This document shows positions 35,059 to 44,427 of a stretch of 64,000 nt of DNA, piece by piece. A program made the translations under genes and the position numbers. Positions within the stretch are counted from its first letter, which is position 1, and every line of letters starts with the position of its first letter. The notes under the pieces are model-generated. The model ran no database searches and was not told where the DNA came from. It saw only the letters and a program-made list of their open reading frames with translations. Source of the stretch: Sinorhizobium fredii NGR234 (GTDB lineage: Bacteria; Pseudomonadota; Alphaproteobacteria; Rhizobiales; Rhizobiaceae); contig NC_012587.1 of the NCBI RefSeq assembly GCF_000018545.1, positions 310,001-374,000 of the forward strand, written 5' to 3'.

Positions 35059-35958
35059 GTGACGACTGTGATTGATGGCAAGGCTGTAGCCGCTTCGGTC
35101 ATCGAAACCGTGAAATCAGCTACCCAGACGCTGGAGACGGAAACAGGCGTCCGGGCCGGCCTGGCGGTAGTCATTGTCGGCGACGATCCGGCAAGCCACG
35201 CCTATGTGTCGGCGAAAAGCCGGATGGCCAAGGAATGCGGTTTCCTCTCGGTCCAGCACACCCTGCCGGGAGAGACCTCGCAGGAAGAACTGGCGGCCCT
35301 GGTCGCGGAGCTCAATGCCGATCCTTCCATCCACGGCATTCTCGTCCAATTGCCTCTGCCGAAGCATCTTCAGTCGGAGCCGATCATCCAATCGATCCTG
35401 CCCGAGAAGGATGTCGACGGACTGCATGTCGTCAATGCCGGCAAGGTCGCGACCGGCGATCTCGACGGCGGACTGGTCTCCTGCACCCCGGCCGGCGCCA
35501 TGGTCTTCGTGCGCCGCACCCATGGTGGCGATCTTTCCGGGTTGAATGCCGTCGTCATCGGTCGCTCCAATCTCTTCGGCAAGCCGATGTCGGCGCTGCT
35601 GCTCGCTGCCAATGCGACGGTCACCACTGCGCATTCGCGCACCAAGGATCTTGCGGCCGTGTGCCGCAACGCCGATATCCTCGTGGCGGCGGTCGGCCGC
35701 CCGGAAATGGTCAAGGCGGACTGGGTCAAGCCCGGTGCGCTGGTCATCGATGTCGGCATCAACCGCGTCGCGGCGCCGGAGCGCGGCGAGGGCAGGACGA
35801 AGCTCGTCGGCGACGTCGCCTTCGAGGAATGCGCCAAGGTTGCAAGCGTCATCACGCCGGTGCCGGGCGGCGTCGGGCCGATGACGATCGCCATGCTGAT
35901 GGCGAACACGATCATCGCCGCCTATCGCAAAGCCGGGCAAAACCCGCCGAAGTTCTGA
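35059..35958 (+). CDS. folD: Bifunctional methylenetetrahydrofolate dehydrogenase/cyclohydrolase FolD
   Basis: A 299-residue enzyme that converts methylene-THF to formyl-THF for one-carbon metabolism in the cytoplasm. The GTG at 35059 is chosen because GGGAGA lies just upstream and [14 protein letters not shown] is the normal beginning; the ORF extends 11 codons earlier. [14 protein letters not shown] includes the catalytic lysine, [12 protein letters not shown] and [14 protein letters not shown] are conserved, [12 protein letters not shown] binds NADP, and [18 protein letters not shown] closes the protein. It converges with aglR, with a 4-bp gap. Confidence 0.95.
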   Translation: MTTVIDGKAVAASVIETVKSATQTLETETGVRAGLAVVIVGDDPASHAYVSAKSRMAKECGFLSVQHTLPGETSQEELAALVAELNADPSIHGILVQLPLPKHLQSEPIIQSILPEKDVDGLHVVNAGKVATGDLDGGLVSCTPAGAMVFVRRTHGGDLSGLNAVVIGRSNLFGKPMSALLLAANATVTTAHSRTKDLAAVCRNADILVAAVGRPEMVKADWVKPGALVIDVGINRVAAPERGEGRTKLVGDVAFEECAKVASVITPVPGGVGPMTIAMLMANTIIAAYRKAGQNPPKF

Positions 35959-35962
35959 CATC

Positions 35963-36994
35963 CTACCGCCCGGGGGCGGGTCCGGTCGAAGCGCGCACGA
36001 TCAGCTCGGCGCGCCAAAGCTCCTGTTCCGGATAGTCGCCGCGGCCGACGATCCCGCCGATCAGCCGTGTCGCGATGCGCGCTCCGGCTGCCCGAAGCGA
36101 CGAGCGCGTCGTCGTCAGCGGCACGCTGAAGTTCTCCGGCTTCAGCATCGGCAGGACATCGTCATGGGCGATGATCGAAATGTCGCTGCCGAGGACGAGC
36201 CCCGCTCGATTGATCGCGCGCACCGCGCCGAGCGCCAGCACCGTGCTGGAACAGAGAACCGCGGTCGGCGGGTCCGGTCGTTCAAGAAAGTGCTGCATGC
36301 TTCGATAGCCGTATTCGTCCGCCATGACCGAATGATGAACGAGCTCTTCGTCAAGGCCGAGGCCCCACTCCTCCAGCGCCCGCGTCACTCCTTTTTTCCG
36401 GCGCATCGAAAAGGCGAGATAATCCGGCCCGTTGATCAGCCCGATCCGGTGATGCCCGAGTTGCAGGAGCAGCTTGGTCGCGTCGTAGAAGGCCTGCGTA
36501 TTGTCGATATCGAGGAACGGATAGTCGCGCGGGCCGCCAATCGAACGGCCGTGGACGACGAAGGGAATCGACAGCGCCTTCAGCATGGGGATGCGGGGAT
36601 CGTTGGCGCGCATATAGGCCAGGAAGACCGCATCGACATTGCCGCTCGCCGCCAGCCGCCGAAACGTCGCCTCCTCGTCATCAGGAGCGCTCGGGTTGAT
36701 CACGAAGTGGAAGTCATGCTTTACCGATTCCTCTGCGAGGCCCGCGAGAAATTCGCCGAAATGGATGTCGGAATCGATTCCGGGCGCGATCGGCATCACT
36801 AGCCCGATCGAATAGGCCTTTCCCGTCGCCAGCCGCTGGGCGGCGCGATTCGGCCGGTAGCCGGTCTCGCGCACCGCCTGCAGCACCCTTTGACGCGTTT
36901 CCGCATTGACTTCCGGATAGCCGTTGAGGGCGCGGCTGACCGTCGTTTGCGATAGGCCGAGGATCTCCGCCAATTGCTTCAGGTTGACCGCCAT
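35963..36994 (-). CDS. aglR: LacI-family repressor AglR
   Basis: A 343-residue regulator. The helix-turn-helix is residues about 4-24 (LKQLAEILGLSQTTVSRALNG) with the hinge helix following (RPNRAAQRLATG). The rest is a periplasmic-binding-type effector domain (IGLVMPIAPGIDSDIHFGEF, HRIGLINGPD, AVLCSSTVLALGAVRA). It is divergent from aglE, and a palindrome CAAAGCGCTTTG lies 15 bp before its start, as expected for autoregulation. Alpha-glucosides as inducers are inferred from the neighbouring agl operon. Confidence 0.9.
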   Translation of the reverse strand: MAVNLKQLAEILGLSQTTVSRALNGYPEVNAETRQRVLQAVRETGYRPNRAAQRLATGKAYSIGLVMPIAPGIDSDIHFGEFLAGLAEESVKHDFHFVINPSAPDDEEATFRRLAASGNVDAVFLAYMRANDPRIPMLKALSIPFVVHGRSIGGPRDYPFLDIDNTQAFYDATKLLLQLGHHRIGLINGPDYLAFSMRRKKGVTRALEEWGLGLDEELVHHSVMADEYGYRSMQHFLERPDPPTAVLCSSTVLALGAVRAINRAGLVLGSDISIIAHDDVLPMLKPENFSVPLTTTRSSLRAAGARIATRLIGGIVGRGDYPEQELWRAELIVRASTGPAPGR

Positions 36995-37008
36995 GGTCGA
37001 TTTCCTCT

Positions 37009-37020
37009 CAAAGCGCTTTG
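37009..37020. promoter_or_regulatory. AglR operator, site 1
   Basis: The perfect 12-bp palindrome CAAAGCGCTTTG lies just upstream of the aglR start. It has the LacI-family layout with a central CG and is identical to site 2 near aglE. Confidence 0.75.
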
Positions 37021-37093
37021 GATATCCACGTTATTTTTCGCTCTTTTGGCAAGCGCCAACTTGTCCTGATATCACCCGTTCGGCGCTCTACAA

Positions 37094-37117
37094 AGCGCGA
37101 AACAGCCATTTCGCGCT
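37094..37117. promoter_or_regulatory. Inverted repeat in the aglR-aglE region
   Basis: AGCGCGAAA (37094-37102), 6 nt, TTTCGCGCT (37109-37117) form a perfect 9-bp inverted repeat midway between the two operators. The left arm is preceded by CAAAGCGC, part of the operator sequence. It may be an auxiliary operator or a hairpin. Confidence 0.4.
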
Positions 37118-37174
37118 GCAAAATCATGCCGCAACGCAAAATATTGCAGCGCAGCGAGCATCCCGCGGAAAGCT

Positions 37175-37225
37175 CTTGACTCTTTCTCGGCGGCAATGGA
37201 GTGTGAGCAAACTCAAAGCGCTTTG
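37175..37225 (+). promoter_or_regulatory. aglE promoter with AglR operator site 2
   Basis: CTTGAC at 37175-37180 matches the rhizobial -35 consensus, although no good -10 is seen at 17 bp. The palindrome CAAAGCGCTTTG at 37214-37225 lies where a bound repressor would block initiation or elongation. It is 68 bp before the aglE start. Confidence 0.65.
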
Positions 37226-37292
37226 AATATTGCGCCTTGACGATTCCACCCGTGGCGCAACGCCCGGGTTTCTTTTTGGGGAGGACCGGAAC

Positions 37293-38651
37293 GTGAAGAG
37301 ATCACTGCTGATTGGCGTGGCTGCGCTCGCTCTGCTTGCAGGGGCCGCCAGCGCTGCAGACCTGAAGTTCAAGCCGGGCGAAGATTCGAAGTTCAATTGG
37401 GGAAGCTTCGAGGAGTTCAAGAAGGGCCACGACCTGAAAGGCCAGACGCTGACGATCTTCGGTCCCTGGCGCGGCGAGGACGAGGCTCTGTTCAAGAGCG
37501 TGTTTGCCTATTTCGTCGAGGCGACGGGGGTCGAGGTCAAATATTCCTCCTCGGAGAACTATGAGCAGCAGATCGTCATCGACACCCAGGCAGGCAGCCC
37601 ACCCGACGTTGCGATCCTTCCGCAACCGGGTCTGATTGCCGACCTGGCTGCGAAGGGCCTCCTGACGCCGCTCGGCGACGAAACCAAGCAATGGCTGCTC
37701 GACAACTATGCCGCCGGCCAGTCCTGGGTGGATCTCTCCACCTATAGCGGCAAGGACGGTGCCGCGGCGCTATACGCCTTCCCCTACAAGATCGACGTCA
37801 AGTCGCTCGTCTGGTACGTCCCGGAAAACTTCGAGGACGCCGGCTACGAAGTTCCCAAGACCATGGAAGAGCTGAAGGCTCTGACCGAGAAGATTGCCGC
37901 CGACGGCGAGAAGCCCTGGTGCATCGGTCTCGGCTCGGGCGGCGCGACCGGCTGGCCGGCGACGGATTGGGTCGAAGACCTGATGCTGCGCACGCAGTCA
38001 CCCGAAGTTTACGACAAGTGGACCAAGAACGAAATTCCCTTCACGGATCCCGCAGTGACCGGCGCGCTCGACGAGTTCGGCTGGTTCGCACGGAACGACA
38101 AGTTCGTAGACGGCGGCGCGGCGGCGGTTGCCTCCACCGATTTCCGCGACAGCCCGAAAGGTCTCTTCGCCTCGCCGCCGAAGTGCTATCTGCACCATCA
38201 GGCCTCCTTCATCCCCTCCTTCTTCCCTGAAGGCACGGTGGTCGGCGAGGATGCCGACTTCTTCTACATGCCGCCCTACGAGAGCAAGAAGGAACTTGGC
38301 AATCCGGTGCTCGGCGCCGGCACGCTCGCGATGATCACCAAGGATACGCCGGCCGCGCGCGCCTTCATCGAGTTCCTGAAGACGCCGATCGCGCACGAGG
38401 TCTGGATGGCGCAGACGAGCTTCCTGACGCCCTATAAGAGCGTCAATGTCGAAGTCTACGGCAACCCGCCGCTGAAGAAGCAGGGCGAGATCCTGCTCAA
38501 TGCCACCACCTTCCGCTTCGACGGTTCGGACCTGATGCCCGGCAAGATCGGCGCGGGCGCACTCTGGACCGGCATGGTCGACTATGTCGGGGGCAAGTCC
38601 TCCGCCGACGTTGCGGCCGATGTCCAGAAGGCCTGGGACGCCATCAAGTAA
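37293..38651 (+). CDS. aglE: Alpha-glucoside ABC transporter substrate-binding protein AglE
   Basis: A 452-residue periplasmic binding protein. GTG 37293 is set by GGGGAGGA at 37279-37285. The Sec signal peptide is residues 1 to about 22 (LLIGVAALALLAGAASAADL). The family-1 binding fold shows LTIFGPWRGEDEALFKSVF and a sugar-binding SWVDLSTYSGKDG, then AFPYKIDVKSLVWYVP. In S. meliloti AglE binds sucrose, trehalose and maltose. It is the first gene of aglEFGAK and is followed by a long spacer with two hairpins. Confidence 0.93.
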   Translation: MKRSLLIGVAALALLAGAASAADLKFKPGEDSKFNWGSFEEFKKGHDLKGQTLTIFGPWRGEDEALFKSVFAYFVEATGVEVKYSSSENYEQQIVIDTQAGSPPDVAILPQPGLIADLAAKGLLTPLGDETKQWLLDNYAAGQSWVDLSTYSGKDGAAALYAFPYKIDVKSLVWYVPENFEDAGYEVPKTMEELKALTEKIAADGEKPWCIGLGSGGATGWPATDWVEDLMLRTQSPEVYDKWTKNEIPFTDPAVTGALDEFGWFARNDKFVDGGAAAVASTDFRDSPKGLFASPPKCYLHHQASFIPSFFPEGTVVGEDADFFYMPPYESKKELGNPVLGAGTLAMITKDTPAARAFIEFLKTPIAHEVWMAQTSFLTPYKSVNVEVYGNPPLKKQGEILLNATTFRFDGSDLMPGKIGAGALWTGMVDYVGGKSSADVAADVQKAWDAIK

Positions 38652-38711
38652 AGCCTGGGGCAGCGGGCGGCATGTCCCGTCCGCTGCCTTCCCTTCGGAT
38701 CGGCCCGCCTA

Positions 38712-38811
38712 CTGCATGATTCCTTAAATCGTAGCCGATTTAAGGAATCATGCAGCAAGTCCAAGGGCTACAGCGACATTTGCGGGTCTGACAAGACGCG
38801 CGCCGCTGTAG
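38712..38811. repeat. Rhizobial intergenic mosaic element, copy B (aglE-aglF)
   Basis: A full element. The first palindrome has perfect 19-bp arms, 38712-38730 and 38737-38755 (starting CTGCATGATTCC) around a 6-nt loop; the second is CTACAGCG (38768-38775) and CGCTGTAG (38804-38811). It lies inside the agl operon between the binding-protein and permease genes. GGCAGCGG...CCGCTGCC just upstream forms a further hairpin. Confidence 0.85.
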
Positions 38812-38901
38812 GCGGGTATCCCAACAAAAAAACGAATGCCGCCGTCATGCAATGCGCCTGGAGCGTCCCGTTCCGGAGGCGTTTGAGGGGAGGGATGTGT
38901 C

Positions 38902-39909
38902 ATGCAGCTGCTCGCTGCCATTCTGACGATGATAGTTGGCGTCCTGGCCTGCGCGGCCTATTTCTGGGCGACCAATTTCATTCTTGATCGGATTTTTCCG
39001 TCGAAGGGGCTGTCGGGTGTCACCGCCTCCCGCAATCTGCGAATCACCAATGCCATCCGGCCGTGGCTGTTCCTGGCGCCGGCTCTGTTCGCGTTGACAA
39101 TCTATCTCATCTATCCGGTCGTCCAATCCGTGTGGCTCAGCTTCCACGACAGGGGCGGCCAGAGTTTCGTCGGCGCGCGCAACTACAGTTGGATGATCAA
39201 CGACGGTGAATTCCGCCAGTCGATCTTCAACAACTTCCTCTGGCTGCTGGTCGTTCCTGCTCTCTCGACCTTCTTCGGCCTGATCATCGCGGCGCTGACC
39301 GATCGCATCTGGTGGGGCAATATCGCCAAGACGCTGATCTTCATGCCGATGGCGATCTCCTTCGTCGGCGCCGCGGTCATCTGGAAATTCATCTATGACT
39401 ATCGTGCCGAAGGCTCCGAGCAGATTGGCCTGCTGAACGCGATCGTCGTCGCCTTCGGCGGCGCGCCTGAGGCCTGGATCACGCTACCCTTCTGGAACAA
39501 CTTCTTCCTGATGGTCATCCTCATCTGGATCCAGACGGGCTTTGCCATGGTCATCCTCTCGGCGGCGCTGCGCGGCATTCCGGAGGAAACGATCGAGGCG
39601 GCGGTGATCGACGGTGCCAATGGCTGGCAGATTTTCTTCAAGATCATGGTGCCGCAGATCTGGGGCACGATCGCGGTCGTCTGGACGACCATCACCATCC
39701 TTGTCCTGAAGGTCTTCGATATCGTGCTGGCGATGACGAACGGCCAGTGGCAGAGCCAGGTGCTCGCCAACCTGATGTTCGACTGGATGTTCCGCGGCGG
39801 CGGTGACTTCGGCCGCGGCGCATCGATCGCCGTCGTCATCATGGTGCTCGTCATTCCGATCATGATCTGGAACATCCGCAACGCAACCAAGGAATCGGGG
39901 GGCCACTGA
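38902..39909 (+). CDS. aglF: Alpha-glucoside ABC transporter permease AglF
   Basis: A 335-residue inner-membrane permease of the MalF type. One N-terminal helix (residues about 2-30) precedes the six-helix core. The EAA loop is visible as EETIEAAVIDGANGWQIFFKIMVPQIWG near residues 230-257, where the ABC ATPase docks. GAGGGGAGGGATG precedes the start. The stop is 1 bp before aglG, so the two permease subunits are co-translated. Confidence 0.93.
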   Translation: MQLLAAILTMIVGVLACAAYFWATNFILDRIFPSKGLSGVTASRNLRITNAIRPWLFLAPALFALTIYLIYPVVQSVWLSFHDRGGQSFVGARNYSWMINDGEFRQSIFNNFLWLLVVPALSTFFGLIIAALTDRIWWGNIAKTLIFMPMAISFVGAAVIWKFIYDYRAEGSEQIGLLNAIVVAFGGAPEAWITLPFWNNFFLMVILIWIQTGFAMVILSAALRGIPEETIEAAVIDGANGWQIFFKIMVPQIWGTIAVVWTTITILVLKVFDIVLAMTNGQWQSQVLANLMFDWMFRGGGDFGRGASIAVVIMVLVIPIMIWNIRNATKESGGH

Positions 39910-39910
39910 G

Positions 39911-41059
39911 ATGAATCCGTCGACGCGTTCTCCGCTCACCTGGGCCGTCCATCTTTCGGTCCTGCTTTTGGTCGTTCTCTGGACCATGCCGACCGCCGGG
40001 CTCCTGATCTCGTCGCTGCGCGACAAGGACCAACTCGCCGTTTCCGGCTGGTGGACGGCGCTGGCCACCTCGTCGCGCAACGATGTGGCGCGTGCCCCTT
40101 CGGCCGACAGCCAGGTCGAACGGGACGGCAAGTTCGTGATCTCCGGCAACCTGCTCGAGGGGCAGGGTGGCGGTCAGATTTCCGCCTTCGGCTTCTCCAG
40201 CCGTGAGCCGGGGAAGTTCAAGGCCGGCGAGACGGCCGAACTCAATGACGGCGAGAGGCTGACGGTGCAGGCCGACGGCAGCTTCGAGATCGTCTCGGAC
40301 ACAAAGATGGAAGGATCGCGCGGCCAGCGCATCTTCTATACCGCCGCCACGCCACCGCGCTTCACCATCGATAACTACATCGAAGTGCTGAGCGCGGCCG
40401 GCATCGGCACGTCGTTCCTCAATTCGCTGACGGTCGCGATTCCCTCGACGGTGATTCCGATCCTGATTGCGGCTTTTGCAGCCTATGCACTTGCCTGGAT
40501 GCCTTTCCCCGGCCGCGCGATCCTGCTCGCCGTCGTCGTCGGCCTGCTTGTCGTGCCGCTGCAGATGTCGCTTATCCCGCTGCTGCAGCTTTATAACGGT
40601 GTCGGGGCTTTCTTCGGCGTCCCGGCCAAGACTTATATGGGCATTTGGCTCGCCCATACCGGCTTCGGACTGCCGCTGGCGATCTATCTCCTGCGCAACT
40701 ACATGGCCGGCCTGCCGCGCGAGATCATGGAGTCTGCCCGTGTCGACGGCGCCAGCGATTTCGATATCTTCGTCAAGATAATATTGCCGCTGTCGTTCCC
40801 GGCGCTCGCCTCCTTCGCCATCTTCCAGTTTCTCTGGACTTGGAACGATCTGCTCGTAGCCATCGTCTTCCTCGGCGCGGGCGAGGATTCGCTGGTGCTG
40901 ACCGGCCGCCTGGTCAACCTTCTCGGCTCACGCGGCGGCAATTGGGAAATTCTCACCGCCTCCGCCTTCATAACCATCGTCGTTCCGCTGATCGTCTTCT
41001 TCGCGCTGCAACGCTACCTCGTGCGTGGCCTGTTGGCGGGATCGGTCAAGGGCGGCTGA
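39911..41059 (+). CDS. aglG: Alpha-glucoside ABC transporter permease AglG
   Basis: A 382-residue permease of the MalG type. The first helix (residues about 11-35) is followed by a periplasmic insertion of about 100 residues (about 40-150), which makes the protein longer than MalG (about 296). The core helices follow, and the EAA loop reads PREIMESARVDGASDFDIFVKIILPLSFP. It is paired with AglF and energised by AglK. Confidence 0.93.
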   Translation: MNPSTRSPLTWAVHLSVLLLVVLWTMPTAGLLISSLRDKDQLAVSGWWTALATSSRNDVARAPSADSQVERDGKFVISGNLLEGQGGGQISAFGFSSREPGKFKAGETAELNDGERLTVQADGSFEIVSDTKMEGSRGQRIFYTAATPPRFTIDNYIEVLSAAGIGTSFLNSLTVAIPSTVIPILIAAFAAYALAWMPFPGRAILLAVVVGLLVVPLQMSLIPLLQLYNGVGAFFGVPAKTYMGIWLAHTGFGLPLAIYLLRNYMAGLPREIMESARVDGASDFDIFVKIILPLSFPALASFAIFQFLWTWNDLLVAIVFLGAGEDSLVLTGRLVNLLGSRGGNWEILTASAFITIVVPLIVFFALQRYLVRGLLAGSVKGG

Positions 41060-41085
41060 CACTCAAGACAGGACTTTAAATTCGC

Positions 41086-42741
41086 ATGACCAAGACTGAA
41101 ACGAGCGGCGCAATCCTGACGGCCGACAAGGACTGGTGGCGTGGCGCGGTGATCTACCAGATCTATCCGCGCTCCTTCCAGGATACCAACGGCGACGGCA
41201 TCGGCGACCTGAAAGGCATCACCGCCCGCCTGCCACATGTGGCGGCGCTCGGCGCAGACGCCATCTGGATCTCGCCCTTCTTCACCTCGCCGATGCGGGA
41301 TTTCGGCTACGACGTCTCCAATTACACGGATGTCGACCCGATCTTCGGTACGCTCAAGGATTTCGATCTGCTGATCGCCGAAGCCCATCGTCTTGGCCTT
41401 CGGGTGATGATCGATCTCGTGCTGTCGCACACGTCCGACCAGCATCCGTGGTTCGTCGAGAGCCGCTCGAGCCGCAGCAACGCCAAGGCCGACTGGTATG
41501 TCTGGGCGAATTCCAAGCCGGATGGCACGCCGCCGAACAATTGGCTGTCAATCTTCGGCGGCTCCGCCTGGGCCTGGGATCCGACGCGGTTGCAATATTA
41601 CCTGCATAACTTCCTGACGGCCCAGCCCGATCTCAACCTGCACAACCGGCAAGTGCAGGAGGCGCTTCTTGCCGTCGAGCGCTTCTGGCTGGAGCGCGGC
41701 GTCGATGGCTTCCGCCTCGACACGATCAATTTCTATTTCCATGACAGAGAGCTGCGCGACAACCCGGCGCTGGCGCCGGAGCGCCGCAACGCGTCGACCG
41801 CGCCGGCCGTCAATCCGTATAATTACCAGGAGCATATCTACGACAAGAACCGGCCCGAGAACCTGGAATTCCTTAAGCGCTTCCGCGCCGTGATGGACGA
41901 ATTCCCGGCGATTGCCGCCGTCGGCGAGGTCGGCGACAGCCAGCGCGGCCTCGAAATCGCCGGCGAATACACCTCGGGCGGCGACAAGGTGCAGATGTGC
42001 TATGCCTTCGAGTTCCTGTCGCCGGATCCGCTGACGCCGGAACGCGTCGTCGAGGTGATGCGCGACTTCCAGAAGGTGGCGCCGGAAGGCTGGGCCTGCT
42101 GGGCCTTTGCCAACCACGATGTGGTGCGCCATGTGAGCCGCTGGGGCTCCGGCGTTGCCGATCACGCCGGTCACGCCAAGATGCTGGCGAGCCTTATGAT
42201 GTCGCTGCGCGGCTCGGTCTGCCTCTATCAGGGCGAGGAGCTGGCGCTGCCGGAAGCGGAGCTCGCCTACGAGGACCTCCAGGACCCTTACGGCATTCAG
42301 TTCTGGCCCGATTTCAAGGGCCGCGACGGCTGCCGGACGCCGATGGTGTGGGAGGGCCTGCCGGATGGCGGCTTCAGCAGCGCCAAACCCTGGCTGCCGA
42401 TTCCGGAGGCTCACCTTCCGCAGGCCGTCGCCGTCCAGGAAGGCGACCCGGCCTCGGTGCTCGAGCACTATCGCCGCTTCCTCAATTTCAGGAAGGCGCA
42501 TGCGGCCCTCGCCAAGGGGGACATCGAATTCGTCGAGACGCGGGCGCCGCTCCTCGGCTTTTTGAGGATCCACGGCAACGACAGGCTCTTCTGCCTCTTC
42601 AACATGGGCGAAGAGCCGGCGGCCGCGGATTTGCCGGAAGGGACGGTCGAGCCGCTCGACGGCCACGGCTTCATCTCTGATATAAGGGACAACAAGATCA
42701 GTCTTCCGGCCTGGGGCGCGTTCTTCGCGCGCCTGGCCTAG
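41086..42741 (+). CDS. aglA: Alpha-glucosidase AglA (GH13)
   Basis: A 551-residue cytoplasmic glycosidase that splits imported alpha-glucosides. The barrel begins WWRGAVIYQIYPRSFQDTNGDGIGDL. Catalytic residues can be placed: nucleophile D212 in DGFRLD, acid/base E281 in VGEVGD, and the transition-state stabiliser D345 in NHD. There is no signal peptide, so hydrolysis is intracellular. Products glucose and fructose can enter the edd-pgl-zwf route encoded 2-6 kb downstream. It lies within the agl operon, 26 bp after aglG. Confidence 0.95.
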   Translation: MTKTETSGAILTADKDWWRGAVIYQIYPRSFQDTNGDGIGDLKGITARLPHVAALGADAIWISPFFTSPMRDFGYDVSNYTDVDPIFGTLKDFDLLIAEAHRLGLRVMIDLVLSHTSDQHPWFVESRSSRSNAKADWYVWANSKPDGTPPNNWLSIFGGSAWAWDPTRLQYYLHNFLTAQPDLNLHNRQVQEALLAVERFWLERGVDGFRLDTINFYFHDRELRDNPALAPERRNASTAPAVNPYNYQEHIYDKNRPENLEFLKRFRAVMDEFPAIAAVGEVGDSQRGLEIAGEYTSGGDKVQMCYAFEFLSPDPLTPERVVEVMRDFQKVAPEGWACWAFANHDVVRHVSRWGSGVADHAGHAKMLASLMMSLRGSVCLYQGEELALPEAELAYEDLQDPYGIQFWPDFKGRDGCRTPMVWEGLPDGGFSSAKPWLPIPEAHLPQAVAVQEGDPASVLEHYRRFLNFRKAHAALAKGDIEFVETRAPLLGFLRIHGNDRLFCLFNMGEEPAAADLPEGTVEPLDGHGFISDIRDNKISLPAWGAFFARLA

Positions 42742-42761
42742 AAAACCGAGGGGAGGATGCA

Positions 42762-43850
42762 ATGACGGGTCTGCTGCTAAAAGACATCCGCAAGTCCTAC
42801 GGGGCGGTCGATGTCATTCACGGTATCAATCTCGACATCAAGCAGGGTGAGTTCGTCGTCTTCGTCGGGCCGTCCGGTTGCGGGAAGTCGACGCTGCTGA
42901 GGATGATCGCCGGGCTTGAGGAGATCACCGGCGGCGACATGTTCATCGACGGCCAGCGAGTCAACGAGGTGCCGCCGTCGCAGCGCGGCATTGCCATGGT
43001 GTTCCAGTCCTATGCGCTCTACCCGCATATGACCGTCTACGACAACATGGCCTTCGGCATGCGGATCGCCAAGGAAACGAAGGAGGAGATCGATCGACGC
43101 GTCCGCTCGGCCGCAGACATCCTCCAGCTCACCAAATACCTCGATCGCCTTCCGAAGGCGCTCTCCGGCGGGCAGCGCCAGCGTGTCGCGATCGGTCGGG
43201 CGATCTGCCGCAACCCGAAGGTCTTCCTCTTCGACGAGCCGCTTTCCAACCTTGACGCGGCGCTGCGCGTCGCCACCCGCATCGAGATCGCCAAGCTCAG
43301 CGAGCGGATGGCCGATACGACGATGATCTATGTCACCCACGACCAGGTGGAGGCGATGACGCTCGCCGACCGCATCGTGGTTCTGTCTTTGGGTCACATC
43401 GAGCAGGTCGGCGCGCCGCTCGAGCTTTACGAGCGGCCGGCAAATCTCTTCGTCGCGCGCTTCATCGGCTCGCCGGCCATGAACGTCTTCCCCTCGACGA
43501 TCACGGCGACCGGCGCGCAGACGACGGTGACGCTGGCGGGCGGCAAGTCCGTGACGCTCGACATCCCGACGAACGCGTCCGAAGCCGGCAAGAAGGCGAG
43601 CTTCGGCGTGCGTCCGGAGGACCTGCAGGTGACGGACGGCCAGGACTTCCTCTTCGAGGGCACGATCTCGATCGTCGAGGCGCTCGGCGAGGTGACGCTT
43701 CTCTACATCGAAGGCCTCGTCGAGAACGAGCCGATCATCGCCAAGATCCCCGGCATCCTCAAGGTCGGGCGCGGCGACAAGGTGCGCTTTACCGCCGATA
43801 AGGCGAAGCTACATCTCTTCGACGCCGACGGGCGCAGCTATCGCGCTTAA
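42762..43850 (+). CDS. aglK: Alpha-glucoside ABC transporter ATP-binding protein AglK
   Basis: A 362-residue MalK-type ATPase. Walker A GPSGCGKST is at residues 36-44, the signature LSGGQ near 133-137, and Walker B VFLFDEP near 153-159. The C-terminal TOBE-type regulatory domain runs from about residue 240. GAGGGGAGGATGCA precedes the start. It is the last gene of the operon and is followed by a strong terminator. Such ATPases often serve several sugar importers. Confidence 0.95.
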   Translation: MTGLLLKDIRKSYGAVDVIHGINLDIKQGEFVVFVGPSGCGKSTLLRMIAGLEEITGGDMFIDGQRVNEVPPSQRGIAMVFQSYALYPHMTVYDNMAFGMRIAKETKEEIDRRVRSAADILQLTKYLDRLPKALSGGQRQRVAIGRAICRNPKVFLFDEPLSNLDAALRVATRIEIAKLSERMADTTMIYVTHDQVEAMTLADRIVVLSLGHIEQVGAPLELYERPANLFVARFIGSPAMNVFPSTITATGAQTTVTLAGGKSVTLDIPTNASEAGKKASFGVRPEDLQVTDGQDFLFEGTISIVEALGEVTLLYIEGLVENEPIIAKIPGILKVGRGDKVRFTADKAKLHLFDADGRSYRA

Positions 43851-43871
43851 GCCGTTTCCCTTCCAATTCGC

Positions 43872-43901
43872 AAAACCCGCCTCGCATCCCGGGCGGGTTT
43901 T
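43872..43901 (+). terminator. Terminator after aglK
   Basis: AAAACCCGCC (43872-43881), a 10-nt loop, GGCGGGTTTT (43892-43901), then TTGC. A 10-bp stem with a U-run, a typical intrinsic terminator ending the agl operon. Confidence 0.85.
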
Positions 43902-43983
43902 TGCATTCACCTCGCCGAGCCAAACCCTCTGTTAAATTTCATTGGGTAGCGTGGCCGCGATTGGAATGCGAAAGGTCTATTCG

Positions 43984-44394
43984 ATGCGCAGCGATGCCCC
44001 TGTGATGCAACAGCACTTTCTCAACAAGGAAGAGTCGTTCATGTATGATCGGGAGGCGAACTTCCCGATGGAGGACACGCGCAACGACGCGCGGATCGAA
44101 TTTACCGAGAAGGGAATGCAGAACCTTTCGTCGCGCCGCTGCGAGATCATCAAGCTGTCGAAGAGCAGCGCCGTCATCGGCATCGTCACGAAGTTCCAGC
44201 TGCCGCAGAATTTCTATCTCGACATCCCGAGTGCCCGCATTCCCCTGATCGGCTGCCTGCTGAAGCGGGTCCACGCCAACAACCTGATAGAGGCGCGCTT
44301 CCTGCGGCTCCTAAGCGACCGCGACCTGAACCGGATCTTCGTCTACAGTACCCATCCGAACCATCGCAACCGCACGCTCGACATCTATCGCTGA
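43984..44394 (+). CDS. Degenerate PilZ-like small protein
   Basis: A 136-residue soluble protein. ATG 43984 has GAAAGG 8 nt upstream; earlier in-frame starts (43942 TTG, 43966 ATG) lack one. The segment RRCEIIKLSKSSAVIG and later LPQNFYLDIPSARIPLIGCLLKRV has the strand order of PilZ domains, but the R-x3-R c-di-GMP motif and the D/N-x-S-x-x-G box are not intact. If PilZ-derived it may not bind c-di-GMP. It sits alone between the agl operon and the GFA gene. Confidence 0.5.
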   Translation: MRSDAPVMQQHFLNKEESFMYDREANFPMEDTRNDARIEFTEKGMQNLSSRRCEIIKLSKSSAVIGIVTKFQLPQNFYLDIPSARIPLIGCLLKRVHANNLIEARFLRLLSDRDLNRIFVYSTHPNHRNRTLDIYR

Positions 44395-44427
44395 CCGTGA
44401 AAAGCTTGATCGGCACGGGATCGGCTA

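Noticed and set aside
41548..42762. 404-codon antisense frame over aglA
   Set aside because: Overlaps a clear GH13 enzyme with all catalytic residues in place.
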